In this document: one piece after another, positions 25,910-33,148 of the stretch
How the letters are laid out: every line of letters starts with the position of its first letter
Position numbering within the stretch: position 1 is the first letter of the stretch
Assembly: GCA_963766005.1 (NCBI GenBank)
Contig: CAVXYG010000010.1
Location: 23,649-87,648, forward strand
Length of the DNA: 64,000 bases
Direction of reading: 5' to 3'
DNA from: CAVXYG01 sp963766005
GTDB taxonomy: Bacteria; Actinomycetota; Actinomycetes; S36-B12; GCA-2699445
Notes under the pieces: model-generated
Database searches by the model: none
Told to the model about the DNA's origin: nothing
The model's input: only the letters and a program-made list of their open reading frames with translations
Program-made: the position numbers and the translations under genes

Positions 25910-28050
25910 CGGTCCCCCTCTGCATCCGGCTGTTCCACGACACCGGACGCCTCGCCCTGGCCCAGCTGAGCAGCCGGCACGGACGCGCTCGCGCCCGGCT
26001 GAGGCACCTCGCTCATCGGCGCGCCGCCGGTGAGGACGCTGCGCTGAGGATCGATGGAACTCCCCTCGACGCCGAAGATCGCCTCGTAGATCGCCCGCAC
26101 CGAAGGCGCGGAGGTACCGCCGCCGGTCCCGCCCTGGGTCACCATCATGATCACGGCGTAGCGCGGCCGGTCGGCCGGTGCGAAGGAGGCGAACCACGAC
26201 GTGGAGGGTCTGCCGCCGGGAACCTGCGCCGATCCGGTCTTCCCTGCCACGGGGACCCGGTCCAACGGGAAGCCGGCGAAGGCCGCAGCGGCCGAACCGC
26301 GCGAGGTCACGCCCCGCATCGCTGTGGTGAGGAAGCCGAGCGTCGATGGGTCGACCGCCACCTGGCCGAGCACCTCCGGCGCGAACTCCGTCACCGCGCC
26401 GTCCTGACCCACCAGCGCCTTGGCCACCTGGGGGCGGTAGCGAGTGCCTCCGTTGGCGATCGCGGCATAGGCCACCGCCAACTGCAGCGGTGTGATGGAG
26501 GTCAACCCCTGGCCGATGCTGGCGTTGATGGCGTCGCCCTGGCGCCACAGGCCCCCGGACTGGCAGTGCTCACGGTCCAGCTCGGTGTATTCCTCCGCGA
26601 GCTGCGGATCGGTCACCCGCAGCTCCGGGTAGCCCTCCTCGGCGGCCGAGCACCACCGTTCGCGCAACTGCTCCCACTGGGAGCGCTTCGTCAGCCGGCC
26701 GGAGACCAGACCGGTCGCCTCGCCGGGCAGATCGATGCCGGTGGGCTGGCCCAAGCCGAAGTCCTCGGCGACGCCGAAGACCGGGTCCGCGGCGTCCGGC
26801 CCAGCACCTTCGCCGCCGGCGGACCGCCATATCTGGTCGGCCGCGGAGTAGAAGACCGTATTGCACGAGACTTCCAGGGCGCGTTGCAGCGAGATCGTGC
26901 CGTACCCCTTGCTCTCGAAGTTGGCGAAGTTGCGACCGCCTGCTGCATAGCTGCTGGGGCAGGGATACTCGGCGTCGAGGGCGAAGCCGGCCTCGGCCAT
27001 GGCCGCCACGGTGAACGGCTTGAAGGTGGAGCCGGGTGCGTACGTTCCCTGCAGCGGCGTGAACAGCAGCGCCCCGCTGTCGGCCAGCGACTGGTACTGC
27101 TGCGCCGAGATCCCGCCGTCGAAGACCGACGGGGAGTAGTCCGGGTAGGACGCCATGGCCAGCACCCGGCCGTTCGTCACATCGAGCACGACCGCTGCCG
27201 CGGAGTCGGCAGCCAGGTCCGCCTCCTCGGTGGCGCGCGCCCGCTCCACGGCCGCGGCCAACTGGTCCTCCACCACCGCCTGCAGTGCCGCGTCGATGCT
27301 CGTCACGAGCGTGGACCCGTCGGTCCCCGGCTCGTGTGCCAGGGTTCGGACCTCCCTGCCGGCCGTGTCGACCTCAACGGTGCGGCGGCTCGGGGTCCCG
27401 CGCAGATCGACCTCGTAGCGCTCCTCCAACCCGCCGCGGCCGACGACGTCATCGGGACGGTACGGCCCCTGCGCCAGTTCCTCCTCGCTGACAGCGCCGA
27501 GCCGGCCGAGCAGGTGCCCGGCTCGCTCCCCCGCGCGGCCGGGGTAGGAGCGCACCGTGATGGTGTCGACGCCGAAGCCGGGGAACCGGGCCGGCTGCTC
27601 AATGATCGGCAGCACGGTCGTCAGGTCGATGTCAGCTGCGATCGGGATCGGAGCCGAGGGGCTGCCGTCCCAGCACTGCCCCGGAGCCGCGCGCGGGCTG
27701 TCGCATGGTGTGAGTTGGGCATCCACTGCCCCGAAGTCGGTGCCGAGCAGGTCGGCGACCGCGGTGACGATGTCGGCCCCGTCCTCGGGCAGGGCGTACA
27801 GCGCCTCGAGGTCGGCCACGACCCGCAGGACCTGTCGATTGGCAGCCATCGGGCGGCCCGCCTGGTCCACGATGGCTCCGCGCACCGGCTCATCCACAAG
27901 GACGCGCACCCGGTTGTCCTGAGCGGCCGCCGCGGCCTCCGCGCCGGTACCCACCTGCAACTGGACGGTGCGGCCGAGGAGTACGGCGACCATCGCCGTC
28001 ATGAGGACCGCGAAGACCGCGAGCCGAGCGCTGGACTGCTGCATCGTCAC
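25906..28050 (-). CDS. mrdA: Penicillin-binding protein 2 (elongasome transpeptidase)
   Basis: The 714-residue class B PBP has one N-terminal membrane helix (about residues 10-28), a pedestal domain, and a transpeptidase domain with the active-site motifs PGSTFKP (nucleophile Ser), VSCNTVF and AGKTGSAQ. It crosslinks peptidoglycan strands made by RodA, encoded directly downstream with a 4-bp overlap. The last 60 residues are a Pro/Ser/Glu-rich tail. It ends the mreBCD-mrdA-rodA operon together with rodA. Confidence 0.96.
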   Translation of the reverse strand: MTMQQSSARLAVFAVLMTAMVAVLLGRTVQLQVGTGAEAAAAAQDNRVRVLVDEPVRGAIVDQAGRPMAANRQVLRVVADLEALYALPEDGADIVTAVADLLGTDFGAVDAQLTPCDSPRAAPGQCWDGSPSAPIPIAADIDLTTVLPIIEQPARFPGFGVDTITVRSYPGRAGERAGHLLGRLGAVSEEELAQGPYRPDDVVGRGGLEERYEVDLRGTPSRRTVEVDTAGREVRTLAHEPGTDGSTLVTSIDAALQAVVEDQLAAAVERARATEEADLAADSAAAVVLDVTNGRVLAMASYPDYSPSVFDGGISAQQYQSLADSGALLFTPLQGTYAPGSTFKPFTVAAMAEAGFALDAEYPCPSSYAAGGRNFANFESKGYGTISLQRALEVSCNTVFYSAADQIWRSAGGEGAGPDAADPVFGVAEDFGLGQPTGIDLPGEATGLVSGRLTKRSQWEQLRERWCSAAEEGYPELRVTDPQLAEEYTELDREHCQSGGLWRQGDAINASIGQGLTSITPLQLAVAYAAIANGGTRYRPQVAKALVGQDGAVTEFAPEVLGQVAVDPSTLGFLTTAMRGVTSRGSAAAAFAGFPLDRVPVAGKTGSAQVPGGRPSTSWFASFAPADRPRYAVIMMVTQGGTGGGTSAPSVRAIYEAIFGVEGSSIDPQRSVLTGGAPMSEVPQPGASASVPAAQLGQGEASGVVEQPDAEGDR

Positions 28051-28053
28051 TGC

Positions 28054-28557
28054 CTAGCCACGCCCCGGCGCGGCGGCGACGGCCGTGCTCACCGCGGGCG
28101 CCACCACGGTGGCCAGCAGTGCGCAGTACGCGGCCTGCAGGCAGGCGAGGAGGATGGCGGGGAGAACGCCGGGCCAGCCGTCGCCCCAGAAGGCGGCGAA
28201 GAGCAGCGAGACGGCAGACAGCGCGGCACCGGCGACTGCCGCGATCGCCGCCAACTCGCCGCGTGCCAGTCGCTCGCCCGCGGCCCTGGAACCGACTTGA
28301 TAGCCGACCACGGCGTACAGGGCTGCTGCCAGGCCGAGGGGGGCGGCCGAGGGCGGGGAGATGGCAACGAGCAGTCCTGCGGCGAATCCCGTGACGGCAG
28401 CCGTGTTCGCGCCAGCGGTGAGGGCGACGCCGATGACCACCAGCAGGAGCAGGTCGGGCGTGGGGCCGGGCAGCGGCATCCGAGCCAGCACCGCGGTCTG
28501 CAGCACGACGGCCAGCAGCAGCAGTCCACTCACCACGGCCATCCGCATCGCGGTCAC
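28054..28557 (-). CDS. mreD: Rod shape-determining protein MreD
   Basis: A 167-residue membrane protein with about five hydrophobic helices (AVVSGLLLLAVVLQTAVLAR at the start, then PDLLLLVVIGVALTAG). It links MreC to MreB and the PBP2-RodA pair. The GTG start overlaps the mreC stop as GTGA and it ends three bases before mrdA. Sequence conservation in MreD is low; position and topology carry the call. Confidence 0.88.
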   Translation of the reverse strand: MTAMRMAVVSGLLLLAVVLQTAVLARMPLPGPTPDLLLLVVIGVALTAGANTAAVTGFAAGLLVAISPPSAAPLGLAAALYAVVGYQVGSRAAGERLARGELAAIAAVAGAALSAVSLLFAAFWGDGWPGVLPAILLACLQAAYCALLATVVAPAVSTAVAAAPGRG

Positions 28558-29594
28558 CGCGCATCCTCCGCGTCGTCGGCTCCCCGCTCGGCAGGCAGGC
28601 CCTTCGCGACGGAGGCCGCGCGCTCGGGAGGCACGCTCACCGCCACGGCGGTCAAGGTGGTGAGGTCTGCGGCAGGCTCCAGCTGCAGTATCCGGCGCGG
28701 CTGCGTGGGGTCTCCGGCGTCGACGACCGTGCCGATGGCGACCCCCGGCGGGAACGGCCGCGACCCAGGGGAGCCCGCGGTGACCACTGGATCGCCGACG
28801 CCGACCTGCGTCAGCGGGTCGAGCAGTTCCATGGTGAGGCGATCGGCGTCGCCGGTGCCGCGCACGATCCCGATCTCCGAAGACGACGCCAACTGCCCGC
28901 CGACGGCGAACCGCGTGTCCGCCGCAAGCAGCACGACCGCCGATCGCGGACCGGCGGTCAGCACCCTGCCCCCCAGCCCGCCGCCGGCCAGGACCGCCAA
29001 GTCCTCGGCGACGCCATCTCCGGAGCCGCGGTCGATGGTTGCGGTCAGGGTGTTCCCGGCGTCGGCATCCAGCGCCACGATCGATGCCCCGATGACACGG
29101 TGCTGGGCACGGCCGGCGATCCCCAGCAGCGACTCCAGCTCCTGCAGTCGCGCCCGGTCGCTGGCGCTGGCGCTGGCGGCCAGCTCTGCCTGCAGCCGCT
29201 CGTTCTCGGCGAGCAGCTCGGCGTCGGCCTGCTCCGGATCGACGACATCGTCCACGCCGTCCTGCAACGGGCCCAGCACCGCCGCGGCAGCCGACCGCGG
29301 GATCGCGTAGGCGCGACCGCCGGTCTGGACATCGATGAGCAACAGCGTCAGCCCCAGCAGGACCAGGAAGACCAGCAGCGCCTCCGAACCCTCCCGCATG
29401 CGGGCCCGCGAGCGCCGCTGCGCGGCACGACGCCGTTGCCTGGCTCGCCGCGCGGGACTGCGCGCCGGCGCCGGTCGGACACCGCCGAGGATCGGTCCGC
29501 CCGGCGCGACGGCTTCGACCGCCGCGGGCGCGGACGGTTCGGCTCCCCCGAACGCCAGGGTGGCCGCCGACCGCTCCCCCGACGGCGGTGTCAT
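28554..29594 (-). CDS. mreC: Rod shape-determining protein MreC
   Basis: The 346-residue protein has a long Arg/Ala/Pro-rich cytoplasmic N-terminal part (about 65 residues), one membrane helix (ALLVFLVLLGLTLLLID), a coiled coil (ELLAENERLQAELAA) and the beta-barrel MreC domain (RVIGASIVALDADAGN to the end). It organises PBP2 outside the membrane. ATG 29594 overlaps the mreB stop as ATGA. The N-terminal extension is longer than in most MreC proteins. Confidence 0.94.
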   Translation of the reverse strand: MTPPSGERSAATLAFGGAEPSAPAAVEAVAPGGPILGGVRPAPARSPARRARQRRRAAQRRSRARMREGSEALLVFLVLLGLTLLLIDVQTGGRAYAIPRSAAAAVLGPLQDGVDDVVDPEQADAELLAENERLQAELAASASASDRARLQELESLLGIAGRAQHRVIGASIVALDADAGNTLTATIDRGSGDGVAEDLAVLAGGGLGGRVLTAGPRSAVVLLAADTRFAVGGQLASSSEIGIVRGTGDADRLTMELLDPLTQVGVGDPVVTAGSPGSRPFPPGVAIGTVVDAGDPTQPRRILQLEPAADLTTLTAVAVSVPPERAASVAKGLPAERGADDAEDAR

Positions 29595-30634
29595 CCGTAC
29601 CTGCCCGGCTTGGTGAGCAGGACCGAGCGCAGCTCCTCGAGGTTCTCCACGCACCGACCGGCGCCCAGAGCAACGCACTGCATGGGGTTGTCGGCAACCC
29701 GCACCGGCATCTGCAGGTCGTGCCGCATCCGGTCCGCGAGCCCGCCGAGCTGGGCTCCGCCGCCGGCCAGCACGATGCCGGAGTCGGCGATGTCGCCCGC
29801 CAACTCCGGCGGCGTGGCATCCAGGACGTTGTGCACAGCGTCGATGATGGCGGTGACCGGTTCGTCCAGAGCTCGGCGGATTTCGGCGGTGCTGACCAGG
29901 ATCGTGCTCGGCAGTCCGGTGACCATGTCACGACCGCGGATCTCGGCATCGGGCTCGTCGGGGAGCGGGAACGCCGAGCCGAGGGCCACCTTGATGCTCT
30001 CCGCCGTCCGCTCCCCGAGCAGCAGCGAGTATTCCTTCTTGATGTGCTGGACGACGGCGTCATCCATCTCGTCGCCGCCGATCGGGATCGAGTTGGCGCT
30101 GACGATCCCGCCCAACGAGAGCACCGCGACATCGGTGGTCCCGCCGCCGATGTCGACGATCATGCTCCCGGCCGGCTCGTAGACCGGCAGCTCGGCGCCG
30201 ATCGCAGCCGCCATCGGCTCTTCCACGATGTAGACGCGGCGGGCGCCAGCGGCGTAGCCAGCTTCCTCCACGGCCCGCAACTGCACGCCGGTGACCCCGG
30301 TCGGGACTGCGATCACGAGTCGGGGCCGCGACCAGAACCCGTGCGGGTGGACTCGCTGGATGAAGGCCCGCAGCATGTCCTCGGCAGCGTCGAAGTCCGC
30401 GATGACGCCGTCCTGCAGCGGACGGATGGCTGCGATGCCGGCCGGGGTGCGCCCCAGCATCTGCTTGGCACCGTGCCCGACGGCCAGCATCGATCCGGTG
30501 CGGTTGTCCATCGCCATCACGCTTGGCTCGCAGAGCACGACACCGCGACCGCGCATGTAGACCAGGGTGTTCGCGGTGCCCAGATCGAGGGCAAGATCGC
30601 GGCCCAACCAAGCGGTCGCGCCCCGTACGTCCAA
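29591..30634 (-). CDS. mreB: Rod shape-determining actin-like protein MreB
   Basis: MreB forms membrane-bound filaments that guide side-wall synthesis. The 347-residue protein has the actin-fold phosphate loops LALDLGTANTLVYMRGRG and SMIVDIGGGTTDVAVLSLGG, the VVTG-type adenosine loop IVLAGGGAQLGGL, and ends TKPGRYG. A TTG at 30634 was chosen as start: GGGAGG lies just upstream, and the alternative ATG at 30661 would overlap a TACGAT -10 box. The presence of a full mre operon suggests side-wall growth at some stage of life. Confidence 0.93.
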   Translation of the reverse strand: MDVRGATAWLGRDLALDLGTANTLVYMRGRGVVLCEPSVMAMDNRTGSMLAVGHGAKQMLGRTPAGIAAIRPLQDGVIADFDAAEDMLRAFIQRVHPHGFWSRPRLVIAVPTGVTGVQLRAVEEAGYAAGARRVYIVEEPMAAAIGAELPVYEPAGSMIVDIGGGTTDVAVLSLGGIVSANSIPIGGDEMDDAVVQHIKKEYSLLLGERTAESIKVALGSAFPLPDEPDAEIRGRDMVTGLPSTILVSTAEIRRALDEPVTAIIDAVHNVLDATPPELAGDIADSGIVLAGGGAQLGGLADRMRHDLQMPVRVADNPMQCVALGAGRCVENLEELRSVLLTKPGRYG

Positions 30635-30659
30635 CTCGACCTCCCACCTCGGTGGGCAC

Positions 30660-30665
30660 ATCGTA
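30660..30665 (-). promoter_or_regulatory. Predicted -10 box of the mreB operon
   Basis: TACGAT on the minus strand would start transcription near 30653, leaving a leader of about 20 bases that holds the GGGAGG ribosome binding site before the TTG start of mreB. Confidence 0.4.
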
Positions 30666-30706
30666 TGTCGGGACGGCCGTCCTGCCCGCAGGTCCGGGGC
30701 CGCGTG

Positions 30707-31114
30707 TCAGTCCAGGTCGGGGAAGAACAACGCGATCTCCCGGGCCGCCGATCCGGGCGAGTCGGACCCGTGCACGATGTTCTCGCCCATCACCGTGGCC
30801 AGGTCGCCGCGGATGGTCCCTGGTGCGGAGTCGATGGGGTTGGTGGCCCCCATCATCGTGCGCCAGGCCGCGATGACGCCCGGGCCCTCCAGCACTGCGG
30901 CGACCAACGGGGCCGACGTGATGAACTCGACCAGTCCGCCGAAGAACGGCTTGCCTCGGTGCTCCCCGTAGTGCTCGTCGGCGACCTCGTGCTCCAGTGA
31001 GCGCAGCTCCAGCGCCACGATGCGGTACCCCCGGCGCTCGGCCCGGGCGAGGACCTCGCCGATCAGCCCGCGCGCGACGCCGTCGGGCTTGATCAGGACC
31101 AGTGTGCGTTCCAT
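30707..31114 (-). CDS. ndk: Nucleoside diphosphate kinase
   Basis: Ndk moves phosphate from ATP to other nucleoside diphosphates. The 135-residue protein begins MERTLVLIKPDGVARGLIG, has GPGVIAAWRTMMGATNP, and the catalytic His in GENIVHGSDSPGSAAREIALFF. GGAGA lies eight bases before the ATG. An adjacent ATG one codon upstream is also possible. Confidence 0.98.
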   Translation of the reverse strand: MERTLVLIKPDGVARGLIGEVLARAERRGYRIVALELRSLEHEVADEHYGEHRGKPFFGGLVEFITSAPLVAAVLEGPGVIAAWRTMMGATNPIDSAPGTIRGDLATVMGENIVHGSDSPGSAAREIALFFPDLD

Positions 31115-31160
31115 CATGCTTCTCCTCTCCCGATCGCCCGCTGCTGCGGGCCCGGGATGC

Positions 31161-31643
31161 TCAACCGCCACCGCCGGCCGGCGGTGCGGATTCGTGCGTC
31201 GTCTGCTCGCCCGGCAGGGCTCGGCCTGCGGGGCCGGCAGACGCCGTTCCAGGGGCAGCCGACGCAGCGGCCCCGCCGGTCGCGGCCGAACCACGGGGAT
31301 CCACGGCCTGTGCGCCATCGACGGGCGCCTGCCCGCGAGCGGCAGTCGCGGCGACGAGGCGCAGCGCCGCGTACCACAGCCCTGCGAACATCGCCCCGAG
31401 CACGAGCATGACCGGGACGACCGGGGCGGAGGCGATGACGAGCCCTTGGATGGTCCATCCCGCGGCGACACCGCCGCGCCGATCCACCCGGGCAGCAACG
31501 ACGAGCGCGGCGAGCGCCAGGCCGAGGCCGACGATCAGTGCCGGTGCGGGATCCACGCCCGCTACGTTGATGGCCACCGGGATGGCCAGGACGATGACGA
31601 TGGCCTCGAAGATGAGGACCGATCCCGCCAGTCGGCGCATCAT
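31161..31643 (-). CDS. DUF4233 membrane protein
   Basis: A 160-residue protein with four hydrophobic helices in the first 110 residues and an Ala/Gly/Pro-rich tail. The N terminus (MMRRLAGSVLIFEAIVIVLA) and the place between folC and ndk match the DUF4233 family, which is found at this spot across actinobacteria. The ATG overlaps the folC stop as ATGA. Function unknown. Confidence 0.87.
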   Translation of the reverse strand: MMRRLAGSVLIFEAIVIVLAIPVAINVAGVDPAPALIVGLGLALAALVVAARVDRRGGVAAGWTIQGLVIASAPVVPVMLVLGAMFAGLWYAALRLVAATAARGQAPVDGAQAVDPRGSAATGGAAASAAPGTASAGPAGRALPGEQTTHESAPPAGGGG

Positions 31644-32986
31644 GCGGACCCCCCGAGCAGGGCGCGGACCTCCGCGGCGGTGACGACCGAGCCGGTGGCA
31701 ACGACCCCCACGCTCCCCCGCCCCCCGTGCTCGTCGGCCCACGCCATCGCGGCATCGAGCGCCGTCACGAGATCCGGCGCAGTCGATACCCTGTGGCCGC
31801 CGAAGACGTCCTCGGCTGCCCGAGCCAGCGCGGCAGCGGGCAGCGCCCTGGACGAGGTGTTGGTGGTGCACACGACGTGGTCGAAGGCCGGCTCGAGCGC
31901 CGCCAGGATCCCGTCGGCATCCTTGTCCTGCAGGACGGCGACGACGCCGATCGTGGCGGCGAAAGCGAACGCCTCATCCAGCGACTCCGCCAGCGCGGCC
32001 GCGCCCGAGGGGTTGTGGGCGGCGTCCACGACCACCGACGGGGTGCGGCGCAGCACCTCCAGCCGACCGGGCGAGGCCACCTGACCGAACGCCTCGCGCA
32101 CGACCTCGTCGGCCAGCGGCTGTCCCGATCCGAGGAGCGCCTCCACCGCAGCGAGCGCGACGGCGGCATTGCTGGCTTGATGGGCGCCGAACAGCGGAAG
32201 GACCAGGTCGTCGTAGCGCTGCCGCAGCCCTTGCAGGCTCACCAATTGCCCGCCGACCGCGACCGACCGCGCCAGCACTCCGAACTCCAGCCCTTCCCGG
32301 GCCGCCTGAGCCCCGGTCTCCGCGCAGCGCCGCAGCAGCACCTCCGCGGCTTCGGGATGCTGGTGGGCCAGGACCGCGACGCTGTCCGGCTTGATGATGC
32401 CGGCCTTCTCGCCTGCGATCTCGGCGAGAGTCTCGCCGAGGTACTCCGTGTGGTCCAGCTCGATCGGCGTCACCACGGCAACGGCGGCATCGGCCAGGTT
32501 GGTGGCATCCCAGGACCCACCGAGCCCCACCTCGATCACGGCAACGTCGACCGGGGCATCGGCGAAGGCCATGAATGCCAGCGCGGTCACGACCTCGAAG
32601 AAGGTCAGAGAGCGGTCGCCTGACTCCTGGAGCCGACGGTCGGCCATTGCCAGGACCGGATCGAGCTGCTCGAAGAGCTCGACGAGGCGCTCCTCGGTGA
32701 TAGCCGACCCGTCGATCTGGATTCGCTCCGTCATCGAGAGCAGGTGCGGGCTGGTGTAGAGCCCGACCCGCAGCCCCGTGGCGCGCAGCAGAGCGTCGAT
32801 CATGCGGGCCGTGGACGACTTGCCGTTCGTCCCGGTCAGGTGCAGCACCGGGGCGGCGCGCTGCGGGTCGCCCAACAGGTCGAGCAGCACCCGGATGCGC
32901 TCCAGCGACGGCTCGATGCGGTGCTCCGGCGCCCGCGCGAACAGCGCGGACGTGACGTCGGCGATCGTGGGCCGGCTGGCACTCAC
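31640..32986 (-). CDS. folC: Folylpolyglutamate / dihydrofolate synthase
   Basis: FolC adds glutamate residues to folate. The 448-residue protein has the Mur-ligase-type P-loop LHLTGTNGKSSTARM, the folate-binding SPHLLSMTERIQIDG region, and the second-domain motifs LDHTEYLG, GEKAGIIKP and VVDAAHNPSGA. GTG 32986 with GGAG four bases upstream was chosen. In most actinobacteria folC follows valS on the same strand; here it is divergent from a P-type ATPase and valS lies beyond that gene on the other strand. Confidence 0.96.
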   Translation of the reverse strand: MSASRPTIADVTSALFARAPEHRIEPSLERIRVLLDLLGDPQRAAPVLHLTGTNGKSSTARMIDALLRATGLRVGLYTSPHLLSMTERIQIDGSAITEERLVELFEQLDPVLAMADRRLQESGDRSLTFFEVVTALAFMAFADAPVDVAVIEVGLGGSWDATNLADAAVAVVTPIELDHTEYLGETLAEIAGEKAGIIKPDSVAVLAHQHPEAAEVLLRRCAETGAQAAREGLEFGVLARSVAVGGQLVSLQGLRQRYDDLVLPLFGAHQASNAAVALAAVEALLGSGQPLADEVVREAFGQVASPGRLEVLRRTPSVVVDAAHNPSGAAALAESLDEAFAFAATIGVVAVLQDKDADGILAALEPAFDHVVCTTNTSSRALPAAALARAAEDVFGGHRVSTAPDLVTALDAAMAWADEHGGRGSVGVVATGSVVTAAEVRALLGGSA

Positions 32987-33148
32987 AGGGCTCCAAGGGT
33001 CTGCTCGGTCAAGCGGCTGCACCACCGCCTCACTGCAGTTTATGCGGCTTGCGTTGCGATCCCTCCCGCCGCCCACGGCACCGTTAGAGTAGGTGGCGTC
33101 GCCGTCTGGCGGCCCGTGGAAGTATGTATCCGGCCAGGAGGTCCCACC